NCBI GenBank assembly: GCA_913009865.1
Contig: CAJVYK010000134.1
Location: forward strand, 1-5,132
Direction of reading: 5' to 3'
From: an uncultured bacterium
GTDB lineage: Bacteria; Planctomycetota; Phycisphaerae; Sedimentisphaerales; Anaerobacaceae
Length of the DNA stretch: 5,132 bases
The notes under the pieces are model-generated. The model was not told where the DNA came from, did not search any database, and saw only the letters and a list, made by a program, of their open reading frames with translations. The position numbers were made by a program, and so were the translations under genes. This document shows positions 4,072-5,132 of the stretch, piece by piece; within the stretch, counting starts at the first letter, position 1, and the number at the start of each line of letters is the position of its first letter.

Positions 4072-5132
4072 ATGGCCGGCCAGGAAAATAAAACCGCCCG
4101 CATTGTCGCAATGGCTGTCTTGAACCAGTTCGACCCGAAACGCAACTACGCCGGCCCAATCTTAAACAAATTATTGCCGCAAACCGGCGAAAAGCAGCGA
4201 GCCACCGACCTGGTCTTCGGAACGATAAGAAATCGAGCCGCCATTGATATGGTGCTGAGCAAATTGGCGGATTGTCCCGTCGAGAGGATACCAGCCAAAT
4301 TGCTCAATATCATCCGCATCGGGGCGTACGAGCTTATCTACAGCCCTGCAACCGTCGAATATGCTGTCGTCAATGAAGCGGTCGAGAATGCCAAAGCCAT
4401 CACTGCTAAAAAACAGACCGGCTTTGTTAATGCTGTCCTGCGACAGATTAGCCGGCACATAACCTGCCGCCAAATCCGGCTATCAGAAGCTGACATTAAA
4501 AAGAGTCTTCCGCAGACGCCTTCGAGCGGCTGTGAATTCGACGTCTGTCTTTTGCCGGAGCAGCGAACTTACCCAGCCGATTATTTCAGTAGTGCCTTTT
4601 CACTGCCCAAATGGCTCGTGGCCGGCTGGCTGGCCGAATTCGGCGCAGAATTAACCGAAAAGATTTGCTTTGCAAGCAATCGCAGGCCGGGTATTTACGT
4701 CAGGCCCAATACCCTGAAAACAACAATCAGCCGGCTTGCGGAAAAATTCCGCCAGGCGGATATCGACTTTGAAATAGTAACTGACGAATCGATACTGAAA
4801 ATCAAAAGTCCGCGTGCGGTAGTGGAGCTGGCCGGCTTTGCGGAAGGGCTTTTCAGCGTTCAGGATATAACCGCCTCGCAGGCGGTAAAGGCACTGGAGC
4901 CTTGTGCCGGCTGGACAATACTTGACCTCTGCGCCGCCCCGGGAACAAAAACAACGCAACTGGCAGAGTGGACAGCCGACAAGGCAAAGATTATCGCAAC
5001 CGATTTTGACAGCCGGCGTCTGGAAAAGGTCAAAGAAAACATCAGCAGGCTCGGTGTCGATAGCGTTAGTATCGTTGCGTATGAAAATCTGCAGGCAGTC
5101 GCATCTGAAATTGGTCCCTTCGATGCGGTACT
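4072..5132 (+). CDS. rsmB: 16S rRNA m5C967 methyltransferase (3' end missing)
   Basis: S-adenosylmethionine-dependent enzyme (Fmu/Sun/RsmB family) that methylates a cytosine (C967 in E. coli numbering) of 16S rRNA. 353 complete codons are visible and the frame is open to the window edge; E. coli RsmB has 429 residues. The N-terminal half is the NusB-like RNA-binding domain (about 1-130; RATDLVFGTIRNR, GAYELIY, VNEAVENAK, GFVNAVLR). Then come a linker with SLPKWLVAGW (177-186), the N1 motif VRPNTLK (210-216), VQD (263-265), the SAM-binding loop LDLCAAPGTKTT (284-295) and the acidic TDFD (310-313). The last visible residues, FDAV, lead into the catalytic cysteine region, which is outside the window. 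The SAM loop reads PGTK where PGGK is usual. The ATG follows the fmt stop by one base (TGAGATG); no strong ribosome-binding site precedes it, suggesting translational coupling. Confidence 0.95.
   Translation, partial: MAGQENKTARIVAMAVLNQFDPKRNYAGPILNKLLPQTGEKQRATDLVFGTIRNRAAIDMVLSKLADCPVERIPAKLLNIIRIGAYELIYSPATVEYAVVNEAVENAKAITAKKQTGFVNAVLRQISRHITCRQIRLSEADIKKSLPQTPSSGCEFDVCLLPEQRTYPADYFSSAFSLPKWLVAGWLAEFGAELTEKICFASNRRPGIYVRPNTLKTTISRLAEKFRQADIDFEIVTDESILKIKSPRAVVELAGFAEGLFSVQDITASQAVKALEPCAGWTILDLCAAPGTKTTQLAEWTADKAKIIATDFDSRRLEKVKENISRLGVDSVSIVAYENLQAVASEIGPFDAV

Noticed and set aside
3797..4159. Minus-strand open frame over fmt and rsmB whose N-terminal extension or end reads ALSEAEGP
   Set aside because: It is antisense to fmt and rsmB and shows no family features. 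The ALSEAEGP string is the reverse reading of the repeat-like insert in fmt.

Overview
The window comes from a Gram-negative-type bacterium. Its left edge carries the end of an LptB-like ATPase, which serves lipopolysaccharide export to an outer membrane. The style of the housekeeping proteins, the moderate GC and the wealth of short dispersed repeats made me think of an environmental planctomycete such as the Phycisphaerae. That is an impression from memory, not a demonstrated placement.

Layout. Positions 1-480 hold the 3' two thirds of lptB. After 86 bases comes def, peptide deformylase (567-1085), followed by a weak terminator-like hairpin with a T-run. On the opposite strand, 1136-2419 encodes a secreted or membrane-anchored ankyrin-repeat protein with three predicted membrane helices and a C-terminal part I do not recognise. 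Positions 2420-3089 are about 670 bases without a gene, filled with short palindromes and tandem or inverted mini-repeats. fmt, methionyl-tRNA formyltransferase (3090-4070), follows. It is separated by one base from rsmB, the 16S rRNA m5C methyltransferase (4072 to the window edge, cut before its catalytic motif).

How the genes fit together. Fmt formylates the initiator methionyl-tRNA, and Def removes the formyl group from finished chains. RsmB modifies the small-subunit rRNA. def, fmt and rsmB sit next to each other in many bacteria. Here the cluster is split after def by a 2.0-kb block (1086-3089) holding a reversed, more AT-rich ankyrin gene and a repeat-rich spacer. The hexamer GCCGGC occurs 18 times in the flanking 3.1 kb and never in the block, which fits a late arrival.

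I see no defence, CRISPR, transposase or RNA-gene system. The most unusual signals are an in-frame 24-base repeat-like insert inside fmt, the ankyrin/membrane protein itself, inverted pairs of tandem 8-mers upstream of fmt, and a GAA-loop hairpin that covers the likely fmt ribosome-binding site.
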